The position numbers and the translations under genes are program-made. The notes beneath the pieces are model-generated. The model was not told the origin of the DNA. It was given only the letters and a program-made list of their open reading frames with translations, and searched no databases. Positions 15,320 to 23,601 of a stretch of 31,279 bases of DNA are shown one piece after another (the first letter of the stretch is position 1; every line of letters starts with the position of its first letter). The DNA lies in NCBI GenBank assembly GCA_002402325.1, contig DHFQ01000172.1, positions 1 to 31,279 of the forward strand, given 5' to 3'. The DNA comes from Candidatus Aminicenantes bacterium UBA4820. Its GTDB lineage: Bacteria; Acidobacteriota; UBA4820.

Positions 15320-15769
15320 ATGGATATTTTAGGCGACTTTGTAAAATACTGGATACACATGCCAATAATAATAGTTAGCGTCTTTGTCTATATTTACCTT
15401 TTAAACCTTGTGCTTTTCAAACCTGTCAAAAAAGTTCTTGATGAAAGAAGGAAAAGGGTTGAGGAGAGTGAAAAACTATCAAACTATGCTAAAAGTGAAT
15501 GGGAAAAGGAGATTGCAATCTATGAGCAGAAATTGAGTGAGGCAAGAAAGGAAGCGGCACAAATCAAAGATAGTTTGAGGGAAGAGGTGCTGCTTTATGA
15601 AAGCAAATTGATAGAAGAGGTGAAAAAGGAGATTGCAGAAAATAAAGAGAAGAGGGAAAAAGAGTTTGCCCTCTTTGTTGAAGAAATTGAAAGGGATATT
15701 AAGAACAAGATTCCTCTTTTTGCAACGATGATTGCTGAAAAAGTGCTAAAAAGGAGAATCGCTGCTTGA
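15320..15769 (+). CDS. atpF': ATP synthase F0 subunit b' (AtpF-like, first b subunit)
   Basis: The 149-residue protein has one N-terminal membrane span (about 12-33), the LVLFKPVKKVLDERRKRVEES junction typical of b subunits, and then a long charged coiled coil to the C-terminus. It forms half of the peripheral stalk that holds the F1 head against the F0 ring. The adjacent gene encodes a second b-type subunit, so the stalk is probably a b/b' heterodimer, as in cyanobacteria, Aquificales and many deltaproteobacteria-type operons. The ATG at 15320 follows AGGAGG. Its stop overlaps the TTG start of the next gene (TTGA). Low sequence conservation makes the b versus b' naming a matter of position. 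Confidence 0.85.
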   Translation: MDILGDFVKYWIHMPIIIVSVFVYIYLLNLVLFKPVKKVLDERRKRVEESEKLSNYAKSEWEKEIAIYEQKLSEARKEAAQIKDSLREEVLLYESKLIEEVKKEIAENKEKREKEFALFVEEIERDIKNKIPLFATMIAEKVLKRRIAA

Positions 15770-16353
15770 AGAAGTCTATTTTTGTCTTTTTACCGCTAAA
15801 TTTTTCTTTTTTTGCTTTTGCTTCTGACCAAAGCGGTCAGGGTGAAGGCGGATGGCTTCATCCAATATGGGGAATTCCATCAGTCGTCTGGCAAATTGTA
15901 AATCTAATTTTGGTGATAGCACTCTTTTATTATCTATTAAAGCGGAGACTTCCCTCTTTTTTGAGGGCAAGGCACAAAGAAATCATAAAACAACTTGAAA
16001 AAGCCAACGAAGATAAGAAAAAGAGTGCAGAACAGTTGAATGCGTTGAAAAATAAGATGGCAACCCTTGATGATGAATTAAAAAAAATAAGGGAGGATGC
16101 CCTAAAATCTGCGGAAAGGGAAAAGGAGAATTTGTTAAAAAAGGCGAATGAAACTCAAGAAAAGTTAAAAAGAGAGGCGGAAGAAGATTTTAAGAGAATG
16201 GAGAGAGATGCAGAAAAAAGAATTAGAGAGGTTGCAGTAAAAGAGTCAATTTCAAAGGCAACGGAGATAGTAAAATTAAGTATCACCGAAATAGACGAGC
16301 AAAATGCCTTTGAAGATTTTATTAAAGAATTAAAGGAAAAAAGTAATGGTTAA
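15766..16353 (+). CDS. atpF: ATP synthase F0 subunit b with N-terminal signal peptide
   Basis: The 195-residue protein starts with MKKSIFVFLPLNFSFFAFA, which reads as a cleavable signal peptide (cleavage likely after AFA, residue 19). A short glycine-rich segment follows, then WQIVNLILVIALFYYLLKRRL, the usual b-subunit membrane span and junction (about 43-63), and a long Lys/Glu-rich coiled coil. The signal peptide would place the N-terminus outside the cytoplasm before the single span. b subunits with such leaders are known from deltaproteobacteria-type and Aquifex-type operons. The TTG start at 15766 overlaps the previous stop and follows AAGGAG. The stop overlaps atpH by 8 bases. Confidence 0.87.
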   Translation: MKKSIFVFLPLNFSFFAFASDQSGQGEGGWLHPIWGIPSVVWQIVNLILVIALFYYLLKRRLPSFLRARHKEIIKQLEKANEDKKKSAEQLNALKNKMATLDDELKKIREDALKSAEREKENLLKKANETQEKLKREAEEDFKRMERDAEKRIREVAVKESISKATEIVKLSITEIDEQNAFEDFIKELKEKSNG

Positions 16354-16903
16354 AAAGAGTATAGCAAAGAAATATGCACTATCATTTCTTTCGCTTGTTG
16401 ATAAAAGTGATTATGAGAAGGTTCTTAATTGGACAGCGGATTTTAACGAGATTTTAATTAAGACGCCGCAACTTCTTAAATATTTTGAAAATCCTGCAAT
16501 CCCAAAGGAAAGAAAAATTGAAATGGTTGCTGCTCTTTCAAGGAAAATGAATTTTGATGAAAATTTTTCGTCTTTTTTGAAGTTGATTGTTGAAAACAGA
16601 AGAATAAATATCTTTGATGAAATAGTTAAATCAATTGAAGAGGCAATAGATTTATATTCTAATGTATTAAAGGGAGTTTTGATAACGGCAAAAAGGGTTG
16701 GCCCTCAAAAAAAGGCAAGAATCGAAGAGGATATTTCTTCGAAAATTGGGAAAAAAATATTTTTATCGGAAAAAATCGATCCATCAATTTTAGGCGGATA
16801 CAGGGTGAAAGTTGGTTCACTAATTTTTGATGGAACGATCAGGTGTTTTTTAGATGAAATTGAAGACCATCTTCTAAAGGGGATTAAATATGGCTCAACT
16901 TAA
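16346..16903 (+). CDS. atpH: ATP synthase F1 subunit delta
   Basis: The delta (OSCP-like) subunit caps the F1 head and binds the b subunits. The 185-residue protein has IAKKYALSFLSLVD at the N-terminus, the helical domain with ENPAIPKERKIEMV, and the C-terminal ILGGYRVKVGSLIFDGTIR, which is the conserved delta signature. It overlaps the b gene by 8 bases and atpA by 14, so it is tightly coupled within the operon. Confidence 0.94.
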   Translation: MVKKSIAKKYALSFLSLVDKSDYEKVLNWTADFNEILIKTPQLLKYFENPAIPKERKIEMVAALSRKMNFDENFSSFLKLIVENRRINIFDEIVKSIEEAIDLYSNVLKGVLITAKRVGPQKKARIEEDISSKIGKKIFLSEKIDPSILGGYRVKVGSLIFDGTIRCFLDEIEDHLLKGIKYGST

Positions 16904-18407
16904 AGAGATTCAGACAGTATTAAAATCTGAAATTGAGAGCTTTGAGAAAAAACTTGAAGTTTCTGAGGTTGGTTATGTCATTTCTGTTGGTGACGGAATT
17001 GCGAGGGTTTATGGACTTGAAAATGTTATGGCTGGAGAACTCGTAGAGTTTAAAGATGGCCTTTATGGGTTAGCCTTAAACCTTGAAGAGGATAGCGTGG
17101 GAGTGATCCTGCTTGGCGAATACACCCACTTAAAAGAGGGAGATGAAGCAAGAAAAACGGGTAACATTTTGAGCGTTCCGGTAAGTGAAAAACTGGTTGG
17201 TAGAGTCATAAACCCTCTTGGCGAACCTCAAGATGGCATTGCCCCAATAGAGCCCGATGACAGGTATCCACTTGAAAGGATCGCCCCTTCAATAGTTCAA
17301 AGAGAACCGGTAAGGGTCCCTTTGCAAACAGGGCTTAAAGCGATTGACACTATGATTCCGATTGGAAGAGGACAGAGGGAGTTGATAATCGGTGATAGAC
17401 AGACAGGAAAAACTGCCATTGCCGTTGACACTATCATAAACCAGAAAGATACCGGGGTTATCTGTATTTATGTCGCAATTGGGCAGAAGAGGTCAACAAT
17501 AGCCCAGGTCGTAAAAACTCTTTCAGATTATGAGGCACTAAATCATACAATTGTCGTCTCCGCATCGGCATCAGAACCCGCATCTTTGCAATATCTCTCC
17601 CCTTATGCAGGTTGTGCGATTGGCGAATATTTTATGCACAAAGGAAAGGATGTTCTGGTTGTCTACGATGACCTTTCAAAACACGCTGCAGCATATAGAG
17701 AAATTTCCCTTCTTTTAAGGAGGCCACCGGGAAGAGAAGCATACCCTGGTGATGTTTTTTATCTCCATTCAAGGCTCCTTGAAAGGGCAGCAAAGTTAAA
17801 TGAAACGCATGGTGGAGGTTCCTTAACAGCCCTTCCCATTATTGAAACTCAGGCTGGGGATGTTTCAGCCTACATTCCGACGAATGTAATTTCAATAACC
17901 GATGGACAGATTTACCTTGAATCTGATCTTTTTTATCAGGGAGTCAGGCCCGCCTTGAATGTTGGAATATCTGTAAGCAGAGTTGGTGGCAATGCGCAGA
18001 TAAAAGCGATGAAATCTGTTGCTGGAACATTAAGGCTTGAACTTGCTCAATACAGGGAACTTGCAGCCTTTGCACAGTTTGGTTCTGATCTTGATAAGGC
18101 AACGCTCGCTCAATTAAATAGAGGCGAACGGCTTGTTGAAATTTTGAAGCAGGACCAGTATGAGCCAATGGATGTTGTCAAGCAAATTGCCATCGTCTAT
18201 GCAGGGACTAAAGGTTACCTCGATGATTTACCGGTAGATAAATGCAGGGATTTTGAAAAGAAATTTCTTGAATTTCTTGATTTAAGTGGAACCGATTTTA
18301 TTGAAAAATTGGGAAAAGAGAAGGTTCTTTCAGAAGAACTTGAGAAAAGATTAAATGAATTATTAAAGACCTACAAAGGCGATTTCGTCAAGGACCTAAA
18401 TGGCTAA
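16890..18407 (+). CDS. atpA: ATP synthase F1 subunit alpha
   Basis: The non-catalytic nucleotide-binding subunit of the F1 hexamer, 505 residues. It has the P-loop GDRQTGKT, the RPPGREAYPGDVFYLHSRLLERAAK block, and the arginine-finger region RPALNVGISVSRVGGNAQ. Length is typical. The ATG at 16890 follows AAAGGGGA and overlaps atpH; the stop overlaps atpG by 8 bases. I see no substitution in the residues I can check. Ion specificity (proton or sodium) is set by the c subunit, which is not in the window. Confidence 0.98.
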   Translation: MAQLKEIQTVLKSEIESFEKKLEVSEVGYVISVGDGIARVYGLENVMAGELVEFKDGLYGLALNLEEDSVGVILLGEYTHLKEGDEARKTGNILSVPVSEKLVGRVINPLGEPQDGIAPIEPDDRYPLERIAPSIVQREPVRVPLQTGLKAIDTMIPIGRGQRELIIGDRQTGKTAIAVDTIINQKDTGVICIYVAIGQKRSTIAQVVKTLSDYEALNHTIVVSASASEPASLQYLSPYAGCAIGEYFMHKGKDVLVVYDDLSKHAAAYREISLLLRRPPGREAYPGDVFYLHSRLLERAAKLNETHGGGSLTALPIIETQAGDVSAYIPTNVISITDGQIYLESDLFYQGVRPALNVGISVSRVGGNAQIKAMKSVAGTLRLELAQYRELAAFAQFGSDLDKATLAQLNRGERLVEILKQDQYEPMDVVKQIAIVYAGTKGYLDDLPVDKCRDFEKKFLEFLDLSGTDFIEKLGKEKVLSEELEKRLNELLKTYKGDFVKDLNG

Positions 18408-19260
18408 TTTAAGAGACATAAGAAGAAGGATAAAATCTGTAAAAAGCACGGAGCAAATAACGAAGGCGATGAAGATGGTCTCCGCTGCAAAATTGAGAAG
18501 GGCAGAGGAGTCTATGTTGAAATCAAGGCCCTACTCATCAAAACTTGAGAGTGTTGTAACATCTCTTTACAAAAGGTGTAACCCTGAGGTTCACCCTTTA
18601 ATTAAGGAGAGAGATGAAAAGAAAATTAGAGTGATTGTCGTAACTGCCGATAGAGGGCTTTGCGGGGCATTCAATACAAATCTTTTAAGAAGCGCACTCA
18701 ATTTTATTAGAGAAAAAAAGAGCAAAGGAATTGAGTTAACAGTTGATCTCATCGGGAAAAAAGGGAGGGATTTTTATAAAAGAAGAGAGATAGCTATAGG
18801 AAAGGTTTGGGCAGGACTCTCTTCAAAGCCAGATTACAAAGAGTCAAAAGAGGTTGCAGATTATGAAAGAAAGGGTTTTTTAGAAAATGAGTTTGATTGT
18901 TTATACATCGTTTATAATGAATTTAAAACCCTCGTTTCTCAAAAGATAACCTTTAAAAGGCTGATGCCTGTTATGCGTGAGAAGACGGGTGTTGAATTTG
19001 AACAAAAATTCATCTTTGAACCTTCAGAGGATGAAGTTTTAGACCTTCTCCTTGAAAAGCAGGTAACCTTTTCAATCTATCAAGCATTACTTGAATCTTA
19101 TGCTTCAGAACAGGGTGCGAGGATGGCTGCTATGGAGAATGCAACCAAAAGTGCAGGGGAAATGATAGACAATTTGACTTTGTATGCCAACAGGGTAAGA
19201 CAGGCATCGATCACAAAGGAACTTATAGAAATTGTTTCAGGCGCAGAGGCTTTGAGTTAA
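18400..19260 (+). CDS. atpG: ATP synthase F1 subunit gamma
   Basis: The central rotor shaft of F1, 286 residues. The N-terminal helix MANLRDIRRRIKSVKSTEQITKAMKMVSAAKLRRA and the C-terminal ARMAAMENATKSAGEMIDNL are the two conserved coiled-coil halves, with the Rossmann-like middle containing TADRGLCGAFNTN. It lies between atpA and atpD in the standard order. No redox-regulatory insertion of the chloroplast type is present. Confidence 0.97.
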   Translation: MANLRDIRRRIKSVKSTEQITKAMKMVSAAKLRRAEESMLKSRPYSSKLESVVTSLYKRCNPEVHPLIKERDEKKIRVIVVTADRGLCGAFNTNLLRSALNFIREKKSKGIELTVDLIGKKGRDFYKRREIAIGKVWAGLSSKPDYKESKEVADYERKGFLENEFDCLYIVYNEFKTLVSQKITFKRLMPVMREKTGVEFEQKFIFEPSEDEVLDLLLEKQVTFSIYQALLESYASEQGARMAAMENATKSAGEMIDNLTLYANRVRQASITKELIEIVSGAEALS

Positions 19261-19269
19261 GGAGCAAAT

Positions 19270-20712
19270 ATGGCAGAAGTTGTCGGAAAAGTCGTTCAAG
19301 TAATTGGACCAGTAGTCGATGTTGAATTTCCTCAGGGACACATTCCGGAAATTTACAACGCAATTCACATAACATCTAAGGGGTTTAAAACACCCGAGCC
19401 CATTGATGTAACATTAGAAGTTGCCCAGCACATTGGCGAAAGCAGGGTCAGGTGTGTTGCAATGCAACCGACAGATGGGATGATTAGGGGGATGGAAGCG
19501 GTTGACCTTGGAGAACCAATCTCCGTTCCAGTCGGACGTGAGACACTTGGAAGGATTTTAAATGTTTTAGGGATGCCCGTTGATGAACTTGGAGAGTGCA
19601 AGACAAAAGAGAGATTCCCCATTCACAGGCCTGCTCCCTCTTTTGAAGAGCAGGCGATTTCTCTTGAAATGTTTGAGACGGGGATAAAAGTTGTCGACCT
19701 TCTTGAGCCTTATTTAAAGGGTGGAAAAACGGGGCTTTTTGGAGGCGCGGGCGTCGGAAAAACTGTTTTGATTATGGAACTTATAAACAATGTCGCTATG
19801 CACCACGGGGGCGTCTCGGTTTTTTCAGGTGTTGGCGAGAGAACCCGTGAAGGTAACGATTTGTGGCTTGAGATGACCGAGTCAGGAGTAATTACTCCCG
19901 GCGATTATACAAAATCAAAAGCGGCTTTGATTTATGGACAGATGACCGAACCACCCGGGGCAAGGTTGCGTGTTGGGTTAACGGGGCTTACCGTTGCCGA
20001 ATACTTTAGAGATGTCGAAGGACAGGATGTTTTGCTTTTCATTGACAACATCTTCAGATTCACTCAGGCAGGTTCAGAAGTTTCAGCGCTTCTGGGAAGA
20101 ATGCCATCTGCCGTTGGTTATCAACCAAACCTCGCAACCGAAATGGGGGAATTGCAGGAAAGGATAACATCGACGAAGAAGGGTTCAATAACTTCAGTTC
20201 AAGCGATCTATGTTCCCGCCGATGACCTCACAGACCCTGCACCAGCAACAGCGTTTGCCCACCTTGATGCAACGACGGTTCTCTCAAGGCAGATTGTTGA
20301 ACTTGGAATTTACCCCGCTGTTGATCCTCTTGCGTCAACTTCAAGGATACTTGATCCAAGAATCGTTGGCGTAGAGCATTACACAGTTGCAAGAAAAATT
20401 CAGGCTATCTTGCAGAAATATAAAGACTTGCAGGACATAATAGCAATTCTTGGAATGGATGAACTTTCAGAAGAGGATAAGGTTACAGTGAGCAGGGCAA
20501 GGAAAATTCAAAGATTTCTTTCTCAACCTTTCCATGTTGCTGAGCAATTCACGGGAATGAAGGGAAAGTATGTCAAAATTGAGGATACAATAAAGGGCTT
20601 CAAGGGGATTGCAGATGGATTATATGATGATGTTTTAGAGCAATCTTTTTATATGGTTGGGACGATTGAAGAAGCCCTTGAAAAAGCGGAAAAATTGACG
20701 GGGGCAAAATAG
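19270..20712 (+). CDS. atpD: ATP synthase F1 subunit beta (catalytic)
   Basis: The catalytic subunit, 480 residues. It has the P-loop GGAGVGKT, GVGERTREGNDLW with the catalytic glutamate, the DELSEED-equivalent region DELSEEDKV, and the strongly conserved block FIDNIFRFTQAGSEVSALLGRMPSAVGYQP, given here as a landmark only. The ATG at 19270 is nine bases after the atpG stop with AAGGAG between. It is the most conserved protein in the window and the best marker for placing the organism phylogenetically. Confidence 0.98.
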   Translation: MAEVVGKVVQVIGPVVDVEFPQGHIPEIYNAIHITSKGFKTPEPIDVTLEVAQHIGESRVRCVAMQPTDGMIRGMEAVDLGEPISVPVGRETLGRILNVLGMPVDELGECKTKERFPIHRPAPSFEEQAISLEMFETGIKVVDLLEPYLKGGKTGLFGGAGVGKTVLIMELINNVAMHHGGVSVFSGVGERTREGNDLWLEMTESGVITPGDYTKSKAALIYGQMTEPPGARLRVGLTGLTVAEYFRDVEGQDVLLFIDNIFRFTQAGSEVSALLGRMPSAVGYQPNLATEMGELQERITSTKKGSITSVQAIYVPADDLTDPAPATAFAHLDATTVLSRQIVELGIYPAVDPLASTSRILDPRIVGVEHYTVARKIQAILQKYKDLQDIIAILGMDELSEEDKVTVSRARKIQRFLSQPFHVAEQFTGMKGKYVKIEDTIKGFKGIADGLYDDVLEQSFYMVGTIEEALEKAEKLTGAK

Positions 20713-21126
20713 ATGGCATCAAATTTTGTGATGGATATTGTTACCCCTGAAAAAAGTGTTTTGACGAACGAAGAGGTTTATGTAGTTGTCATACCAGCGG
20801 GAACGGGATATTTAAGCGCTATGACGGGGCACATTCCTCTTTTGACAATTCTAAAACCCGGAATTGTGGAGTTTTTAGGAAAAAAGAGGTCATCTCACTT
20901 TTTTGTGAGCGGAGGATTTGTTGAAGTTCTTCCTGAAAAAGTAACGGTGATTGCGGAAAAGGTTGAGACAATTGAGGAGATGGATGTTGAGAAGGTTAAG
21001 TCGTTAAAAAAAGATGTGGAAGAGAAGTTAAAAAGTGCCTCTTCAAGCGATAAAGATGTTTTTATTGAGTATGAAGAAGCCACTTCGAAACTCTATCTTT
21101 TGGAAAAACATCACCTTGTGTTATAA
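20713..21126 (+). CDS. atpC: ATP synthase F1 subunit epsilon
   Basis: Epsilon links the gamma shaft to the c ring and can inhibit ATP hydrolysis. The 137-residue protein has the N-terminal beta-sandwich (MDIVTPEKSVLTNEEVYVVVIPAGTGYLSAMTGHIPLL in outline), the conserved FFVSGGFVEVLPEKVTVIAE, and a C-terminal helical part of the kind that can act as the inhibitory arm. It starts directly after the atpD stop. Its own stop codon TAA (21124-21126) is inside the -10 hexamer of the rpmH promoter. Confidence 0.94.
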   Translation: MASNFVMDIVTPEKSVLTNEEVYVVVIPAGTGYLSAMTGHIPLLTILKPGIVEFLGKKRSSHFFVSGGFVEVLPEKVTVIAEKVETIEEMDVEKVKSLKKDVEEKLKSASSSDKDVFIEYEEATSKLYLLEKHHLVL

Positions 21127-21127
21127 T
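21100..21127 (+). promoter_or_regulatory. Extended -10 promoter for rpmH, inside the end of atpC
   Basis: TGT (21119-21121) and a perfect TATAAT (21122-21127) overlap the last two codons and the stop of atpC. TTGGAA (21100-21105), 16 bases upstream, is a moderate -35. A transcript would start near 21134, about 20 bases before the rpmH ATG, with AAGGAG at 21141-21146. This gives the rpmH-rsmG genes a promoter separate from the ATP synthase operon. Confidence 0.6.
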
Positions 21128-21153
21128 AAAGATTTTGAAAAAGGAGACTTGTT

Positions 21154-21288
21154 ATGAAGAGAACTTTTCAACCAAATAGAAGAAGAAGAGCCAGGACCCA
21201 CGGGTTCAGGGCAAGGATGTCCACAAAAGGCGGAAAAAAGGTTCTTTCTCAAAGACGCGCCAAAGGAAGATGGCGTCTGACACCGTAA
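21154..21288 (+). CDS. rpmH: 50S ribosomal protein L34
   Basis: A 44-codon gene, easily missed because of its length. It begins MKRTFQPNRRRRARTHGFRARM and ends RRAKGRWRLTP, the standard L34 sequence with about 40% basic residues. L34 sits in the core of the large ribosomal subunit. The ATG follows AAGGAGACTTGTT. It is followed by rnpA, as in almost all bacteria, and overlaps the preferred rnpA start by 19 bases in a different frame. Confidence 0.97.
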   Translation: MKRTFQPNRRRRARTHGFRARMSTKGGKKVLSQRRAKGRWRLTP

Positions 21289-21629
21289 AGAGAGAATCTT
21301 TTGAAAAAGGTTACAGAATACGAAACAGGCGGGATTTCTTAAAGGTTTATGAAAAGGGAAAGCCCTATTTCTTTCGTTTTGTTGTCGTCTATGTCTTGAG
21401 AAACAATCTTGAAAATAGTAGGTTGGGAATAACTATCCCCAAAAAAGTAGGTTCATCCGTAATGAGAAATAGAATAAAGAGAATTTTGAAAGAATCTTTT
21501 AGAAAAGTTAAAAACACTTTTCCAGATACTTTTGATATTGTGATAAACGCAAAAAAGGATGCCATAAAATTAAATTATGTTGAGGCAAAAAAGATTTTTG
21601 ATTCTCTTTCTGAAAGGACGAAGGAGTGA
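21270..21629 (+). CDS. rnpA: Ribonuclease P protein component
   Basis: RnpA is the basic protein that helps RNase P RNA cleave 5' leaders from pre-tRNA. The 119-residue product has IRNRRDFLKVYEKGK, RLGITIPKKVGSSVMRNRIKRILKE (the RNR signature) and a basic, alpha-beta fold pattern. The ATG at 21270 lies inside the end of rpmH. A TTG at 21300 would give MKKGYRIRNRRDF, also acceptable for the family, and I cannot decide between them from sequence. The RNase P RNA gene itself is not recognised in the window. Confidence 0.93.
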   Translation: MASDTVKRESFEKGYRIRNRRDFLKVYEKGKPYFFRFVVVYVLRNNLENSRLGITIPKKVGSSVMRNRIKRILKESFRKVKNTFPDTFDIVINAKKDAIKLNYVEAKKIFDSLSERTKE

Positions 21630-21862
21630 AAAAAATTGCACTTCTTTTAATAAAACTTTATAAGAATCTGATAAGCCCTGTCCTTCCCCCCTCGTGTAGA
21701 TTTTATCCCTCCTGTTCGCAATACGCATACGAGGCGATTTCCGTTTATGGGGTAAGAAAAGGGCTATTTCTATCAATAAAACGGATTTTAAGGTGCAATC
21801 CCTTTTGTGAGGGGGGTTACGACCCGGTAGTAAAAAAAGAAATAGATGGGGAAAGTAAATGA
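21626..21862 (+). CDS. yidD: Membrane protein insertion efficiency factor YidD
   Basis: The 78-residue protein has the YidD (UPF0161) signature: LIKLYKNLISPVLPPSCRFYPSCSQYAYEAI and RCNPFCEGGYDPV, with the conserved cysteines. YidD is a small amphipathic protein at the inner face of the membrane that assists YidC. It lies in its usual place between rnpA and yidC. The start is GTG at 21626, overlapping the rnpA stop, with AAGGAG immediately before it. The 3' end overlaps yidC by 4 bases (ATGA). Confidence 0.93.
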   Translation: MKKIALLLIKLYKNLISPVLPPSCRFYPSCSQYAYEAISVYGVRKGLFLSIKRILRCNPFCEGGYDPVVKKEIDGESK

Positions 21863-23601
21863 ACGATATGGATGATGAACCGATTGGTTTTGGAAGACTT
21901 TTAGTTACAACGGTTTTAATAGCGGCGGTTTTTGTTATTTGGGCTTTATTTTTTACCCCCACGAACCCTCCCGAACAAAAATTGAACATCAACCCCCATC
22001 CTGTTGATAAAACAGAAGTTGAAAAACCAGCTCAACCCCCAAAAGAAATCTTGATAGAGGAAAAGGTAGAAACTGAGGTCTCTTCGGATAAGGAAGAGAA
22101 GTGCACAATTCAAAATGATGTCTTAAAAATTGAATTCTCTAATAAAGGCGGTTTAATAACCCATTCCTTTTTGTCTAAATACAAGCAGAAAGGGGCGGGA
22201 GATGACGACCTTGTTTCTCCCCTTGCTGAAAAGATAAATGCCTATCCCTTTATGGTATTTACAGGCGATTCAAAGTTTGACGAGGAATTAAACAAAAAAT
22301 TGTTCCACATGGAACAATCGGGGAGAAATGTAACATTTTCGTGGTCTGATGGAAAAGGAAATTCGGCATTTAAAAAGTTTCAGCTTGACGAGAAGGGCTT
22401 TTTACTCTCTTATGAAGTAAAAGTAAAGAAAAATGGAGCCTTATTAAAAAGCGTCTTCGTCTCCTTCGGACCGGGACTCGGAAAACTTGATAAGGCTCAG
22501 GCTAAAAACAAATATTTTCAGCAGGAGTATGTCGGTTACGATGAAAATAACTCCTTCAAAAAGGCTTTACGAGCAAAGACGATAAAGTCTCCCTACACGG
22601 AGGATAACTACGGTGTAAGCGGAGATTTGAATTTTGTTGGAATCGCAAACAACTATTTCACAGCAATCTTTCTAAAAGAGGATCCGATAAAATCAATAAA
22701 GATATGGACATTCCCGATTGGTGAAGAGTTGAAGAAGATTCACCCTGCTGATTCAGACATCTATTTACTCGTAGAAACTGGAGGAAGGGGTAAAGTCTAC
22801 CTCGGGGCAAAAGATTACAAAGAACTTAAAAAATTGGGTGGGCTTGCCTTCAGGATGATGAACTGGGGATGGGGATGGTTTTCGGCTATCTGCTATTTTC
22901 TTCTCATCATTTTAAAGAAACTTTACATTTTTTCCGGCAACTATGGAATTGCAATTTTTCTTTTGACTCTCATCGTAAAACTCCTTTTCTATCCACTTTC
23001 ACAGAGTTCAATGGTTAAGATGAAGGAGATGGGCGATGCGATGAAGATACTCAAACCCCAGATTGATAAAATCAGAGCAAAATACAAGAAGCAGGGGCTT
23101 GATATGCAATCGAGAGCAAAGATGAATGAGGAGATAATGGCACTTTATCAAAAAGAGGGTATTAATCCACTTGGTGGAATGAGTGGATGTTTGCCTCTTT
23201 TAATTCAACTACCAATTTTATGGGCACTCTTTACTATGCTTCCCAACACGATAGATTTGAGAGGCGCTTATTTTGCTTTATGGATAAAAGACCTTTCACT
23301 CCCTGACCCTCTTTACATTTTGCCAATCCTTATGGGAATATCAATGGTCATCTCAACGATGATGTCATCAACGCAGAGTGTGGAAACCTCTCAAAAACTA
23401 TTATTGTATTTTATGCCCATAATTTTTACATGGTTCTGTCTCTGGGCACCAGCGGGGCTTACTCTTTACTGGTTTATAAACAACATTTTGACGATGGGAC
23501 AGCAGGCAATTATCAACAAACAGGTCAAAAAAAGAATGCTTTTAAAACAGAAAGAGAAGAAGTCAACTCCAAAAGGTCCCTCCCGACCTTCACATGGATG
23601 A
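21859..23601 (+). CDS. yidC: Membrane protein insertase YidC (long form)
   Basis: YidC inserts and folds inner-membrane proteins, with or without SecYEG. The 580 residues hold an N-terminal span (about 12-33), a large region to about residue 320 with the periplasmic P1-domain pattern (CTIQNDVLKIEFSNKGG early, YVGYDENN, NNYFTAIFL), and the C-terminal five-helix insertase core with the amphipathic KMKEMGDAMKILKPQIDKI and SGCLPLLIQLPILWALF. The P1 domain is a feature of Gram-negative YidC and is the best hint here of a diderm cell. The stop overlaps mnmE by 8 bases. The jag/khpB gene that usually follows yidC in this cluster is absent. Confidence 0.96.
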   Translation: MNDMDDEPIGFGRLLVTTVLIAAVFVIWALFFTPTNPPEQKLNINPHPVDKTEVEKPAQPPKEILIEEKVETEVSSDKEEKCTIQNDVLKIEFSNKGGLITHSFLSKYKQKGAGDDDLVSPLAEKINAYPFMVFTGDSKFDEELNKKLFHMEQSGRNVTFSWSDGKGNSAFKKFQLDEKGFLLSYEVKVKKNGALLKSVFVSFGPGLGKLDKAQAKNKYFQQEYVGYDENNSFKKALRAKTIKSPYTEDNYGVSGDLNFVGIANNYFTAIFLKEDPIKSIKIWTFPIGEELKKIHPADSDIYLLVETGGRGKVYLGAKDYKELKKLGGLAFRMMNWGWGWFSAICYFLLIILKKLYIFSGNYGIAIFLLTLIVKLLFYPLSQSSMVKMKEMGDAMKILKPQIDKIRAKYKKQGLDMQSRAKMNEEIMALYQKEGINPLGGMSGCLPLLIQLPILWALFTMLPNTIDLRGAYFALWIKDLSLPDPLYILPILMGISMVISTMMSSTQSVETSQKLLLYFMPIIFTWFCLWAPAGLTLYWFINNILTMGQQAIINKQVKKRMLLKQKEKKSTPKGPSRPSHG

